Below are positions 43,507-50,312 of a stretch of 64,000 bases of DNA, piece by piece. The notes beneath the pieces are model-generated. The model was given only the letters and a program-made list of their open reading frames with translations, was not told the origin of the DNA and made no database searches. The DNA comes from Betaproteobacteria bacterium (GTDB lineage Bacteria; Pseudomonadota; Gammaproteobacteria; Burkholderiales; Rhodocyclaceae), in contig JADJLT010000003.1 in assembly GCA_016709965.1 (NCBI GenBank), positions 124,001 to 188,000 on the forward strand, in the 5' to 3' direction. The position numbers were made by a program, and so were the translations under genes. Within the stretch, counting starts at the first letter, position 1; each line of letters starts with the position of its first letter.

Positions 43507-44088
43507 ATGGCCCACTTCCGAAAGATTGATGTCCGCATTTGGAACGATGCCAAGTTCAACGAGCTTTCACACCTCGGCAAGCTGATCTTCATTTTCCTGA
43601 TAACGCATCCCGGCATGACGATGTTGGGAGCCATGAGGGCGACACCGGCAGGGCTGGCCGAAGAACTGCAGGCCTCTCCCGAAGGCTTCCGGGAAGCCTT
43701 TGATGAAGTCTTGTTGAAAGGTCTGGCAAAGGTTGATCAGAAGGCATCGTGTATCTGGTTGCCGAACTTCCTGAAGTACCAATCTGCCGAGTCTCCAAAC
43801 GTCCTCAGAAACTGGGCAAAACAGGTTGAATTCATACCCGAGTGCAGCCTTAAAACCCTTGCCGTTTCTGGCTTGAGAGACTATGCGGAAGCCTCTAGCG
43901 AACCCTTCCGTAAAGCCTTCCGCGAAGCCTTCGGCAAAGACTTCCCCGAATCAGTAAGCAGTAAGCAGTCAGCAGTAAGCAGTAACCCACCCCCCCTTTC
44001 CAAGGCGGGAGATGGTCATTTAGTGGACGTACACGGCGCAAACCCAAGCGGCATAAATTCCGGCAATGGGGGCGAAAATGACTTTTGA
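43507..44088 (+). CDS. Phage-type replication protein, O/DnaT-like
   Basis: The 193-residue protein starts MAHFRKIDVRIWNDAKFNEL, then LGKLIFIFLITHPGMTMLGA, a pattern seen in replication-region proteins of phages and satellites that contain a winged-helix N-terminus. The middle reads PNFLKYQSAESPNVLRNW. The C-terminal part after about 140 is low-complexity (Ser, Glu, Pro). The next gene, a helicase, starts 11 bp inside its end. A role in origin recognition or helicase loading is likely but inferred from context. Confidence 0.65.
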   Translation: MAHFRKIDVRIWNDAKFNELSHLGKLIFIFLITHPGMTMLGAMRATPAGLAEELQASPEGFREAFDEVLLKGLAKVDQKASCIWLPNFLKYQSAESPNVLRNWAKQVEFIPECSLKTLAVSGLRDYAEASSEPFRKAFREAFGKDFPESVSSKQSAVSSNPPPLSKAGDGHLVDVHGANPSGINSGNGGENDF

Positions 44089-45592
44089 ACTTCGCGCCTA
44101 CCAACTCAACGCCGAACAAGAAACCCGCCTTGCCATGGCTAGGGGATTGAAGCGTATCTGCCTCTACCTGCCCACCGGTGGCGGCAAGACCCTGACGGCG
44201 ACCAGCATCATTCAGAAGGCAGTTGCCAAGGGCCGCAAGGTGGTTTTCTTGGCGAACCGCAAGCAATTGATTCAGCAGACCAGCGCAGTCCTGAACCGCT
44301 ACGGCATCGCCCACGGCATCCTGCAGTCTGACAACACGCGGAACCTTGATGCTCAGGTTTTGGTGGCCAGCATCGACACCGTTCATGTCCGTGGTCTGCC
44401 TGGCGATGTGGGATTGATCATCATTGATGAATGCCACGGTGTCGCCGGGTCTGAGAAGTACAGAAAGCTGCTGGCGAAATACAACGCCGTACCGGTGGTC
44501 GGCCTGACGGCTACCCCGTTCGCTGCTGGCATGGCCAAGGACTTTCAGGAGATTGGCGGCCGATTGTTCGAACACCTGGTGGTCGGGGCCACGATCAAGG
44601 ATCTGATCGCCGAAAGCTATTTGGTCGATTGCGACATCTACGCGCCGTCTGAACCAGACTTGAAGGGCGTTAAAAGCTCCAAGGGCATCGATGGCGTGCT
44701 TGATTACAACCAGTCTGACCTTGAAGAGGCTGCCGACAAGCCGGAACTGATCGGCGATATCCTGACGCATTGGCGCAAGTTGGCCAACGGCAAGCAGACT
44801 GTCGTATTCGCCACCAGCATTGCGCACTCGAAGCACATCGTTGAACAGTTCACTGCTGCCGGTGTGGTTGCTGAGCACATCGACTATTGGGCTGACGATG
44901 ACGAGCGCGCGGCCATCCTGGGGCGATTCGCACGCGGCGAAACGATGGTGCTGTCGAATGTGGCGCTGCTCTCGGAAGGTTGGGACTGCCCGGCCTGTGA
45001 GGTGATGGTTCTTGCCCGCCCGACGCGCAGCCTGATTCGTTTCATACAGATGGTTGGCCGTGTCCTGCGTCCGGCCTACGGGAAAACCAAGGCGCTGCTG
45101 CTTGATCACTCAGGCAGCACGGCACGCTTGGGCCATCCCTGCGACGACCTGCCACTAGAACTGGACGACGGCAAGCCCAAGACCGCGAAGGCCAAAACGG
45201 AAGAACGAGCGGAGCCATTGCCGAAGAAATGCCCGTCCTGCCACTTCATGAAACCGGCCAAGGTCCATGCCTGCCCGCAATGTGGTTTTGAGCCTGAGCG
45301 GCAGAGTGACGTTGTGGTTGGTGACGGCGAACTGGTGAAGATGGATCGCAAGAAGCCAGCGGCAAAGGACACCAAGCAACACGTCTTCAGCCAATTGCTT
45401 TTCATCGAAGAGAAACGCAGGTATCGGCACGGTTGGGCAGCCAATCAGTACCGCACCATTTTCGGTGTTTGGCCGCGTGGCCTGAACGAAGTGACGGCGA
45501 CCCCGACCGACGAGATTTTGAACAAGGTCAAGGCAAACCAGATCGCGTATTCCAAGTCAGCAAAGCGTGGAGGCGACCATGCAGCGCCTTAA
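44078..45592 (+). CDS. Superfamily 2 DEAD-like helicase with zinc motif
   Basis: The 504-residue helicase has Walker A PTGGGKT (K37), DECH (117-120), TATP motif III, and the C-terminal RecA-like domain with VLSNVALLSEGWDCP and QMVGRVLRP. A CxxC...CxxC zinc-binding segment (CPSC...CPQC, about 385-405) follows. It is expected to unwind DNA for element replication. It overlaps both neighbours (11 bp and 14 bp), so the replication genes form one coupled operon. Confidence 0.9.
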   Translation: MTFELRAYQLNAEQETRLAMARGLKRICLYLPTGGGKTLTATSIIQKAVAKGRKVVFLANRKQLIQQTSAVLNRYGIAHGILQSDNTRNLDAQVLVASIDTVHVRGLPGDVGLIIIDECHGVAGSEKYRKLLAKYNAVPVVGLTATPFAAGMAKDFQEIGGRLFEHLVVGATIKDLIAESYLVDCDIYAPSEPDLKGVKSSKGIDGVLDYNQSDLEEAADKPELIGDILTHWRKLANGKQTVVFATSIAHSKHIVEQFTAAGVVAEHIDYWADDDERAAILGRFARGETMVLSNVALLSEGWDCPACEVMVLARPTRSLIRFIQMVGRVLRPAYGKTKALLLDHSGSTARLGHPCDDLPLELDDGKPKTAKAKTEERAEPLPKKCPSCHFMKPAKVHACPQCGFEPERQSDVVVGDGELVKMDRKKPAAKDTKQHVFSQLLFIEEKRRYRHGWAANQYRTIFGVWPRGLNEVTATPTDEILNKVKANQIAYSKSAKRGGDHAAP

Positions 45593-46511
45593 CGTTCGAG
45601 ATGTTGCAGCCGGCAAGTGGCCTGGCCTGCTACTCAATTTCGGCCTGACCGAGCGCCAGCTATCGGGCAAGCACTGCCCTTGTCCGGTCTGCGGCGGAGA
45701 GGATCGATTCAGGTTTGACGACAAGGACGGCCGCGGCACGTTCTTCTGCTCGAATTGCAAACCGGGTGACGGCGTTCAGTTGGTGATGGCGCTGAAGGGG
45801 TGGGATTTCCGGACTGCAGCCAAGGAAATCGAGCAGGCGGCCGGCGTTGTTCAGGTCGGTGCGATTCAGAAAGTTCAGGGCGAGGCCGAGAAGCTGGAAA
45901 AGTTGCGCCGTGTGTGGTCGGAGTCGAAGCCGCTGCAAGAAGGCGACGAGGCCACGCGCTACATGGCAGGGCGGGGGCTGACGCTGGCAACAATCCCGGA
46001 TTGCCTACGCCTGCATCCGGCACTTCCGTACTACGACGGCGGCAAGTTGCTGGGGAAGTTCCCGGCGTTGATTGTCCGGGTGGTCGACGCATCCGGCCAG
46101 GGCCTGACGTTGCACCGCACCTACCTGACCAACGGCAAGAAGGCGTCAGTTCCCAGCCCGAAAAAGTTGATGCCAGGCAAGCAGATCAACGGGGGATCAA
46201 TTCGCCTCGGTCCGGTGGCGGAATGGATTGGTATTGCCGAAGGCATCGAAACCGCACTTGCCGCCTCGCAGCTTTTCAGCGTCTCGGTCTGGTCCTGCAT
46301 CAGCACGGCAGGCATCGAGAGTTTCATCCCGCCAGATGGCGTGCGCACCCTGACCATCTTTGCCGACAACGACACGAACCATGCGGGGCTGGCTGCAGCT
46401 TATTCGGCAGCACACCGGCTGTCCATGCAGGGAATGGTCGTCGAAGTATGCGCACCGCCGACGGTCGGCGACTGGCTGGATTATCTGAACGAAAAAAAGG
46501 AGGCCGCGTGA
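45579..46511 (+). CDS. DNA primase with zinc ribbon and Toprim domain
   Basis: The 310-residue protein has an N-terminal primase zinc ribbon (CPCPVCGGEDRFRF then FFCSNC, about 30-65), a linker, and a Toprim domain (IGIAEGIETALAA and TIFADNDTNHAG). This is the layout of P4 alpha/gp4-like primases without the helicase part, which here is a separate gene. The ATG at 45579 overlaps the helicase by 14 bp. Confidence 0.88.
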   Translation: MQRLNVRDVAAGKWPGLLLNFGLTERQLSGKHCPCPVCGGEDRFRFDDKDGRGTFFCSNCKPGDGVQLVMALKGWDFRTAAKEIEQAAGVVQVGAIQKVQGEAEKLEKLRRVWSESKPLQEGDEATRYMAGRGLTLATIPDCLRLHPALPYYDGGKLLGKFPALIVRVVDASGQGLTLHRTYLTNGKKASVPSPKKLMPGKQINGGSIRLGPVAEWIGIAEGIETALAASQLFSVSVWSCISTAGIESFIPPDGVRTLTIFADNDTNHAGLAAAYSAAHRLSMQGMVVEVCAPPTVGDWLDYLNEKKEAA

Positions 46512-46879
46512 GCGCCGAACAACAGAACAGCTTGATTGCGATGCTGCAGCAAGTAGTCGATTCACAGAAACCGAGGCAGCAACCGCCAAAGCGATTCAAT
46601 CCTCGTCCCCCCGGCGTTATCCAGTCCGGCAGTGCCACCGATGCCGTGGTGAAGTTCCTGAGCAAATCACCCGGGCTCAAGACCGAAGCGCAAATCGTGT
46701 GGGCAACCAAGCGGACGCACTCTGCCGTGTCGTGGGCATTGCTCAGGCTTCGCAGTTGGGGGCAGGTCGATGCCATTGGAGACCCAAGCCGAAACAGCCG
46801 CTACCTCAGATACAGATTGAAGGTTGAGAAAGGAGAGGCCAACGGGTTTCCATTGGAGACGCAGGCCGCGAAGTGGTAA
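46508..46879 (+). CDS. Winged-helix-like protein following primase
   Basis: The 123-residue protein starts with a GTG overlapping the primase stop (GTGA). The C-terminal half (about 45-110: ATDAVVKFLSKSPGLKTEAQ, TKRTHSAVSWALLRLRSWG, RYLRYRL) reads as a winged helix. It may be a copy-number or replication regulator, or a DNA-binding primase accessory. Its last 74 bp overlap the convergent gene at 46806-47201. Confidence 0.65.
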   Translation: MSAEQQNSLIAMLQQVVDSQKPRQQPPKRFNPRPPGVIQSGSATDAVVKFLSKSPGLKTEAQIVWATKRTHSAVSWALLRLRSWGQVDAIGDPSRNSRYLRYRLKVEKGEANGFPLETQAAKW

Positions 46880-47201
46880 CTGCCGAGCGGGTGATGCAGG
46901 AGCGGGCGAGGATTTCTGCTTTGTTCAACGATGCCGAGAGCAGGGCACACTTCGCTTCAAGGGCCGCGGCACGTTCCAGCGCCGGGCCAATGACCGCGCA
47001 GAAGCCGTCAAGGCGATCGACGCTCTCTTCGGTGCGGTTGTCAAAGGCCAGGGCCATGATGTCGTTCATGGCATCGGCCAGCAGGCAGGCCGCGTCGTCA
47101 CCTTCCTCGATGTTGCGCAAGGCAACCAGGAGCTTTTCTGCATCGTAGTTGCCGGCCTTATGCGATTCCTCGGTTGAGAGCAGTTTCAGACGTTCGTTCA
47201 T
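46806..47201 (-). CDS. Element-encoded protein of unknown function, convergent
   Basis: The 131-residue protein starts MNERLKLLSTEESHKAGNYD. It has an acidic helical body (VALRNIEEGDDAACLLADAM, VIGPALERAAALEAKCALL) and no signal or membrane segment. The start is supported by a good upstream promoter (TTGACA, 18 bp, TACTAT). It is the only minus-strand gene in the element apart from the integrase. The last 25 residues are low quality, because that DNA also encodes the end of the convergent gene; the natural family length may be shorter. No function is recognised. Confidence 0.6.
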   Translation of the reverse strand: MNERLKLLSTEESHKAGNYDAEKLLVALRNIEEGDDAACLLADAMNDIMALAFDNRTEESVDRLDGFCAVIGPALERAAALEAKCALLSASLNKAEILARSCITRSAVTTSRPASPMETRWPLLSQPSICI

Positions 47202-47248
47202 TGTCGTTTCTCCTTGTCGTTGAGTTAGGTTGATTCCGTTACTGGTAC

Positions 47249-47302
47249 ATAGTATGAACTGCTAAAACGGATTGTCAAGCATTTACTGCTATGTGCTACA
47301 CT
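47249..47302. promoter_or_regulatory. Divergent promoters sharing one -35 region
   Basis: On the minus strand, TTGACA (47278-47273) is followed by an 18-bp spacer and TACTAT (47254-47249). On the plus strand, TTGTCA (47272-47277) is followed by a 19-bp spacer and an extended -10, TGCTACACT (47294-47302). The two -35 boxes overlap by five bases, so the two promoters should compete for polymerase or be switched by one regulator. Confidence 0.65.
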
Positions 47303-47332
47303 GCAAAGCATGCAGGCACAAAAGGAACAGCG

Positions 47333-47542
47333 ATGGCATTAAGTAAAACTCAGTCAGCGTTAGCGCTGGTGCGGCAGGGCTTGCCAGTGAAGAAGGCAGC
47401 GGAACTGGCCGGCGTGGCAGAGGCAACGATTTACATTGCGCAGAATCGACTCAAGGGCAAAGAGCAGTGTCCGTGCTGTGGCCAGGTGGTTCGTGAAGGG
47501 TTCGTGGTCAACAAGGACGTGCTGAAGGATTCCGCTGCATGA
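47333..47542 (+). CDS. Small HTH protein with CxxC motif
   Basis: The 69-residue protein starts MALSKTQSALALVRQGLPVK, with a helix-turn-helix (PVKKAAELAGVAEATIYIAQ), then CPCC and a short tail. AAGGA lies eight bases before the ATG. It is encoded just after the shared divergent promoter and is a candidate regulator of that switch. It overlaps the next gene by ATGA. Confidence 0.65.
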   Translation: MALSKTQSALALVRQGLPVKKAAELAGVAEATIYIAQNRLKGKEQCPCCGQVVREGFVVNKDVLKDSAA

Positions 47543-47736
47543 GCGACAAGCAGCAGCGGTACCGCATCAGTTGTGAAGTCGATGGCGTTTCGTATGCCGG
47601 GAATTACTGGATTGCCGGAAAAATCCTCGTGGTCTCAACGTCCAAGGGCGGGGCGAGCCACCAGGTTGGAAGCAGTGATCATGAAGCCCTGGCCATGGAG
47701 TTGCTGCGACGGCTGGCCAGCGACGGTAAGGCTTAG
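47539..47736 (+). CDS. Small element protein, unknown
   Basis: The 65-residue protein (MSDKQQRYRISCEVDGVSYA, then GNYWIAGKILVVST) looks like a small beta-rich domain with a C-terminal helix. It is translationally coupled to the HTH gene (ATGA). No family is recognised. Confidence 0.5.
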   Translation: MSDKQQRYRISCEVDGVSYAGNYWIAGKILVVSTSKGGASHQVGSSDHEALAMELLRRLASDGKA

Positions 47737-47821
47737 ATTCCTGTGTCTATGCCTTTGGTCTGATTGCCACTACCACCTGCGTAAGCGGACAATCTGTAGT
47801 TTTCAACTGACTGTGATCAAC

Positions 47822-48349
47822 ATGACAATGCTTCTTAAGGTGGCCGCCACACTTGCGCTGACGCTTTCTATCGCCACCTCGTGGGCCGACGAACCAGAGC
47901 CAGCGAATAAGTACCAAGCTGTCTATGTGTCGAAGGTTGCCGTAGAGGCAGATATGGATCGCACTAGCCCTGAAGAGGTGAAGTATTACGCCGACATCGA
48001 AACGGAGGCAACGACCAAAATCACCCAATGGTTCAAGGATGAAGGTTTTACGATTGCCGACACACCAGACGCCGCCACTGACGGACTGGCGATCATCAAT
48101 ACGAAGGTATTATTCAATGCAGGGAACCGAGCGCTACGGTGGGTTGGCAGCTTTATGGGTGCGGGCAAGGCAACCGCTGATGTAACAATGGAAGCGATTG
48201 ACTCAAAATATGGCACGAAGGTTACATCCCAGAACGCCAAAGACAGCTTGCGGATCGGGAATCTCGGCGGTAGCGCATCAAGCATGTTGATGGGCACGAT
48301 AGGTACGGCCTGGAACTACGTTGTCGCTGACATCAATGAGTTGAAGTAA
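47822..48349 (+). CDS. Exported DUF4410-like protein
   Basis: The 175-residue protein has a signal peptide (MTMLLKVAATLALTLSIATS, then WA) and a body with VYVSKVAVEADM, ALRWVGSFMGAGKATADVTM and a small-residue C-terminus. This resembles the DUF4410 family of exported proteins. It is out of character for a replication/integration block and may be accessory cargo. The start could also be the GTG at 47813 or ATG at 47828; no clear ribosome-binding site is seen. Confidence 0.6.
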   Translation: MTMLLKVAATLALTLSIATSWADEPEPANKYQAVYVSKVAVEADMDRTSPEEVKYYADIETEATTKITQWFKDEGFTIADTPDAATDGLAIINTKVLFNAGNRALRWVGSFMGAGKATADVTMEAIDSKYGTKVTSQNAKDSLRIGNLGGSASSMLMGTIGTAWNYVVADINELK

Positions 48350-48420
48350 TTGCCGACCAATCCGCAGATGAAATACTAGGGTGATAGCGAAAGGTTGGGC
48401 CTTAGCTTTTGGTGGCCAAA

Positions 48421-49617
48421 CTATGCCGCGTTGCCGTGCAATTGGATAACCTCGGCGCCGGCCTTCAGCTTGTCCAGATAGTTGGCCCAAGCCTGTAGCA
48501 TTTCGCTGCGCTGTTCCAGGTATTCGGCACGGTTATAAACACCACGAACCCCCTGCATGGTGTGATTCATCGCCTTCTCGATAACGTCAGTGTTCCATCC
48601 CTGTTCGTGCAGCATCGTTGATGCGGTGCGCCGGAAGTCGTGAGGAGTGAAGGGGGCAATCCCATGGCAGTTATTCCTCTTGATTGATTCGTGTAGGGTG
48701 CCGGTGGATATTCCCTTGCCTGGTTGTCGCCCCGGCAGCACAAGGCCGATGCCGCCAGATTGTTTGTGCAGATCCCGGAGAATCGCAAGCGCCTGGGAGG
48801 ATAGCGGCACTAGATGGGGCTTGCCGTTCTTGGTGCGCTCTCCTTCGATTGACCAAAGGCCTTGCTCCAAATCGAACTCCGGCCAATGGGCTTGCAACAG
48901 TTCCTCCCGACGAACCATGGTCAGGAGCAGCAGCCGGAAAGCAGAAATCGTTTCAAGTTCTCCCTTGGCGCTATCTAGACTCCGTAACAGGGTGCCAATC
49001 TCGTCGGGTGATAGCGCGCGATCCCGCGATTTGCGCTGTCCAATGATGCGAGGGGGAATGGCAGCCGCTGGGTTTGCCGACATCAATTGTCTGCCAATCG
49101 CGAGGTCAAACATTCGCTTGAGCGTGCCATGGACCGCTAGGGCAGAGGCGGGCGCGGTTTTCTTAATTCCATCGAGGAAGTGAAGGATGTCGGCCGGGGT
49201 AATGTCGACCAGCGGGAATTTTCCGAGCTTGGGAATGATATAGGCGTCAAATATCCATCCCCTGCCACCGCTTGGGTTCTTCGTGCGTTTGTCGAGATCG
49301 GCTCGGTAGAGCTTTGCCAGTTCGCTGATTGTGCTGGCCAAGTTGGATTGCTGCCGCTCCCGCTCAAGTTCTCGGGCCGGTGATTTTCCTCTGGCAACCA
49401 TGGTGGATAACTCAAGGTGGCGCGCATTGGCTTCCTTGAGGCTGATTGCTGGATATTGGCCGATCGTTACCTTCTCACGCTGCCCTAGTAGCCGGTAGCG
49501 GTAGCGCCAGGTTTTGATTCCGGCCGCGGTGATGTCGAGATACAGCCCCGCTTGAAAGGTGACTTCATAGCGCCTGCCGGTGGCCTTGAGTGCCTTGATC
49601 TGTATGTCGTTGAGCAT
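48421..49617 (-). CDS. int: Tyrosine-family site-specific integrase
   Basis: The 398-residue integrase has the DUF4102/arm-binding N-terminus (LNDIQIKALKATGRRYEV, LGQREKVTIGQYPAISLKEA), a core-binding domain, and the catalytic domain. Active-site residues include Arg in MVRREELLQAHW, the HDFRR box, and the nucleophile Tyr in GVRGVYNRAEYLEQ. It lies about 170 bp from attR and transcribes away from it. The ATG at 49617 is preferred over the longer in-frame GTG-type extension. Confidence 0.95.
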   Translation of the reverse strand: MLNDIQIKALKATGRRYEVTFQAGLYLDITAAGIKTWRYRYRLLGQREKVTIGQYPAISLKEANARHLELSTMVARGKSPARELERERQQSNLASTISELAKLYRADLDKRTKNPSGGRGWIFDAYIIPKLGKFPLVDITPADILHFLDGIKKTAPASALAVHGTLKRMFDLAIGRQLMSANPAAAIPPRIIGQRKSRDRALSPDEIGTLLRSLDSAKGELETISAFRLLLLTMVRREELLQAHWPEFDLEQGLWSIEGERTKNGKPHLVPLSSQALAILRDLHKQSGGIGLVLPGRQPGKGISTGTLHESIKRNNCHGIAPFTPHDFRRTASTMLHEQGWNTDVIEKAMNHTMQGVRGVYNRAEYLEQRSEMLQAWANYLDKLKAGAEVIQLHGNAA

Positions 49618-49633
49618 GGATGCCACTCCGTTT

Positions 49634-49672
49634 TGACCCACTGCATGTACAGTGGGTCACTGGTGGGTCATT
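49634..49672. repeat. Right integrase arm-type repeats with inverted repeat
   Basis: TGACCCACTG (49634-49643) and CAGTGGGTCA (49650-49659) form a perfect 10-bp inverted repeat. A further GTGGGTCA follows 11 bp after the previous one (49652 and 49663). These match the left arm site and sit just upstream of the integrase start, so integrase binding may also repress its own gene. Confidence 0.7.
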
Positions 49673-49790
49673 CTATGCGCAATGCCATGCAACATCAAGC
49701 TATACGAATCGTAATTAATCCTTTGTTATCAATGTGTTTTTTGGCGCGTTTTGGATGGGCGCAACGCTGTAAAACATCGATTGATATAAC
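49673..49790. other. AT-rich spacer between arm sites and attR
   Basis: These 118 bp between the arm repeats and the attR core have no ORF of note. The stretch is visibly AT-rich (tttgttatcaatgtgtttttt and ttgatataac), as is common for IHF-bent att regions. Confidence 0.5.
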
Positions 49791-49807
49791 AGCTGGCAAT
49801 TTTCACT
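49791..49807. other. attR core
   Basis: AGCTGGCAATTTTCACT has host sequence to its right (the DUF4124 3' end) and element sequence to its left (gatataac). It is identical over this length to the uninterrupted site at 41707. Confidence 0.75.
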
Positions 49808-50291
49808 TGCTGGCGCCGCCCGAAGGTTTGCTGCCCAGCGGTGCGCTCTTCGGGTAGCCGGCGAGGTCGAGCAGATTGTTGTAGGCCCCTGACTCGAAGC
49901 CGCGGAAGCGCTGGTTGCCGACTTTGACCGACGGGACGAAGACATCGCCCACCAGTTGCTTCAGCTCTTCGATTTCTTCCGGTTTTTGCAGCATTTTTTC
50001 AGTAAACGGTACGCCGCGGCCATTCAATAGCTCGCGCGCCTGTTTGCACTCGGTGATGCAGTCGGCGCTGGTGAACAGCACGACCGGAAACGCTTCGGCC
50101 GCCTTTTTGGTGGCGAACGACAGGCCGTCGCCGGCATCGGGATTGCCGCCCACTCTGACGACGCTCCTGGCTTTGCCTGGTGGTGGTGTATCGGTAACGA
50201 CCGTTTGGCCGTTGGTGTCCGTCCACCGATAGGTTTCCGCAGATGTGCCGACGCTGGCTAGCGCCAGGCAGATCACGAACAGATAACGCAT
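49803..50291 (-). CDS. Exported DUF4124/glutaredoxin-like protein, intact copy
   Basis: The 162-residue protein has a signal peptide (MRYLFVICLALASVGTSA), a short DUF4124 motif (ETYRWTDTNGQTVVTDTPPP), and a glutaredoxin-like domain with CITEC (two cysteines four apart) and a DVFVPSVKVG region. It is predicted periplasmic; the redox partner is unknown. It lies 21 bp downstream of prlC and ends exactly at the element's attR. Originally its stop overlapped the xth start. The other copy in the window is broken, so this one is probably the functional one. Confidence 0.88.
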   Translation of the reverse strand: MRYLFVICLALASVGTSAETYRWTDTNGQTVVTDTPPPGKARSVVRVGGNPDAGDGLSFATKKAAEAFPVVLFTSADCITECKQARELLNGRGVPFTEKMLQKPEEIEELKQLVGDVFVPSVKVGNQRFRGFESGAYNNLLDLAGYPKSAPLGSKPSGGASK

Positions 50292-50312
50292 GATTTTCTC
50301 CCTGATCCCCTA

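Larger units (their letters stand above)
42751..49800. mobile_element. 7-kb integrative, satellite-like element inserted at the start of xth
   Basis: The element is bounded by AGCTGGCAAT-yTTCA at 42751 and 49791. Its gene order is: AlpA-type regulator, small ORF, replication-initiator-like protein, DEAD-box helicase, zinc-ribbon/Toprim primase, winged-helix protein, small regulators, DUF4410-like exported protein, and a tyrosine integrase adjacent to the right end. There are no capsid, tail, terminase or conjugation genes. This content fits a phage satellite or a replicating integrative element rather than a full prophage. The replication block is tightly packed with overlapping starts. Confidence 0.88.

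Noticed and set aside
42767..49790. Full prophage
   Set aside because: No terminase, portal, capsid, tail or lysis genes lie between the att cores, and 7 kb is too small; a satellite or integrative element fits better.
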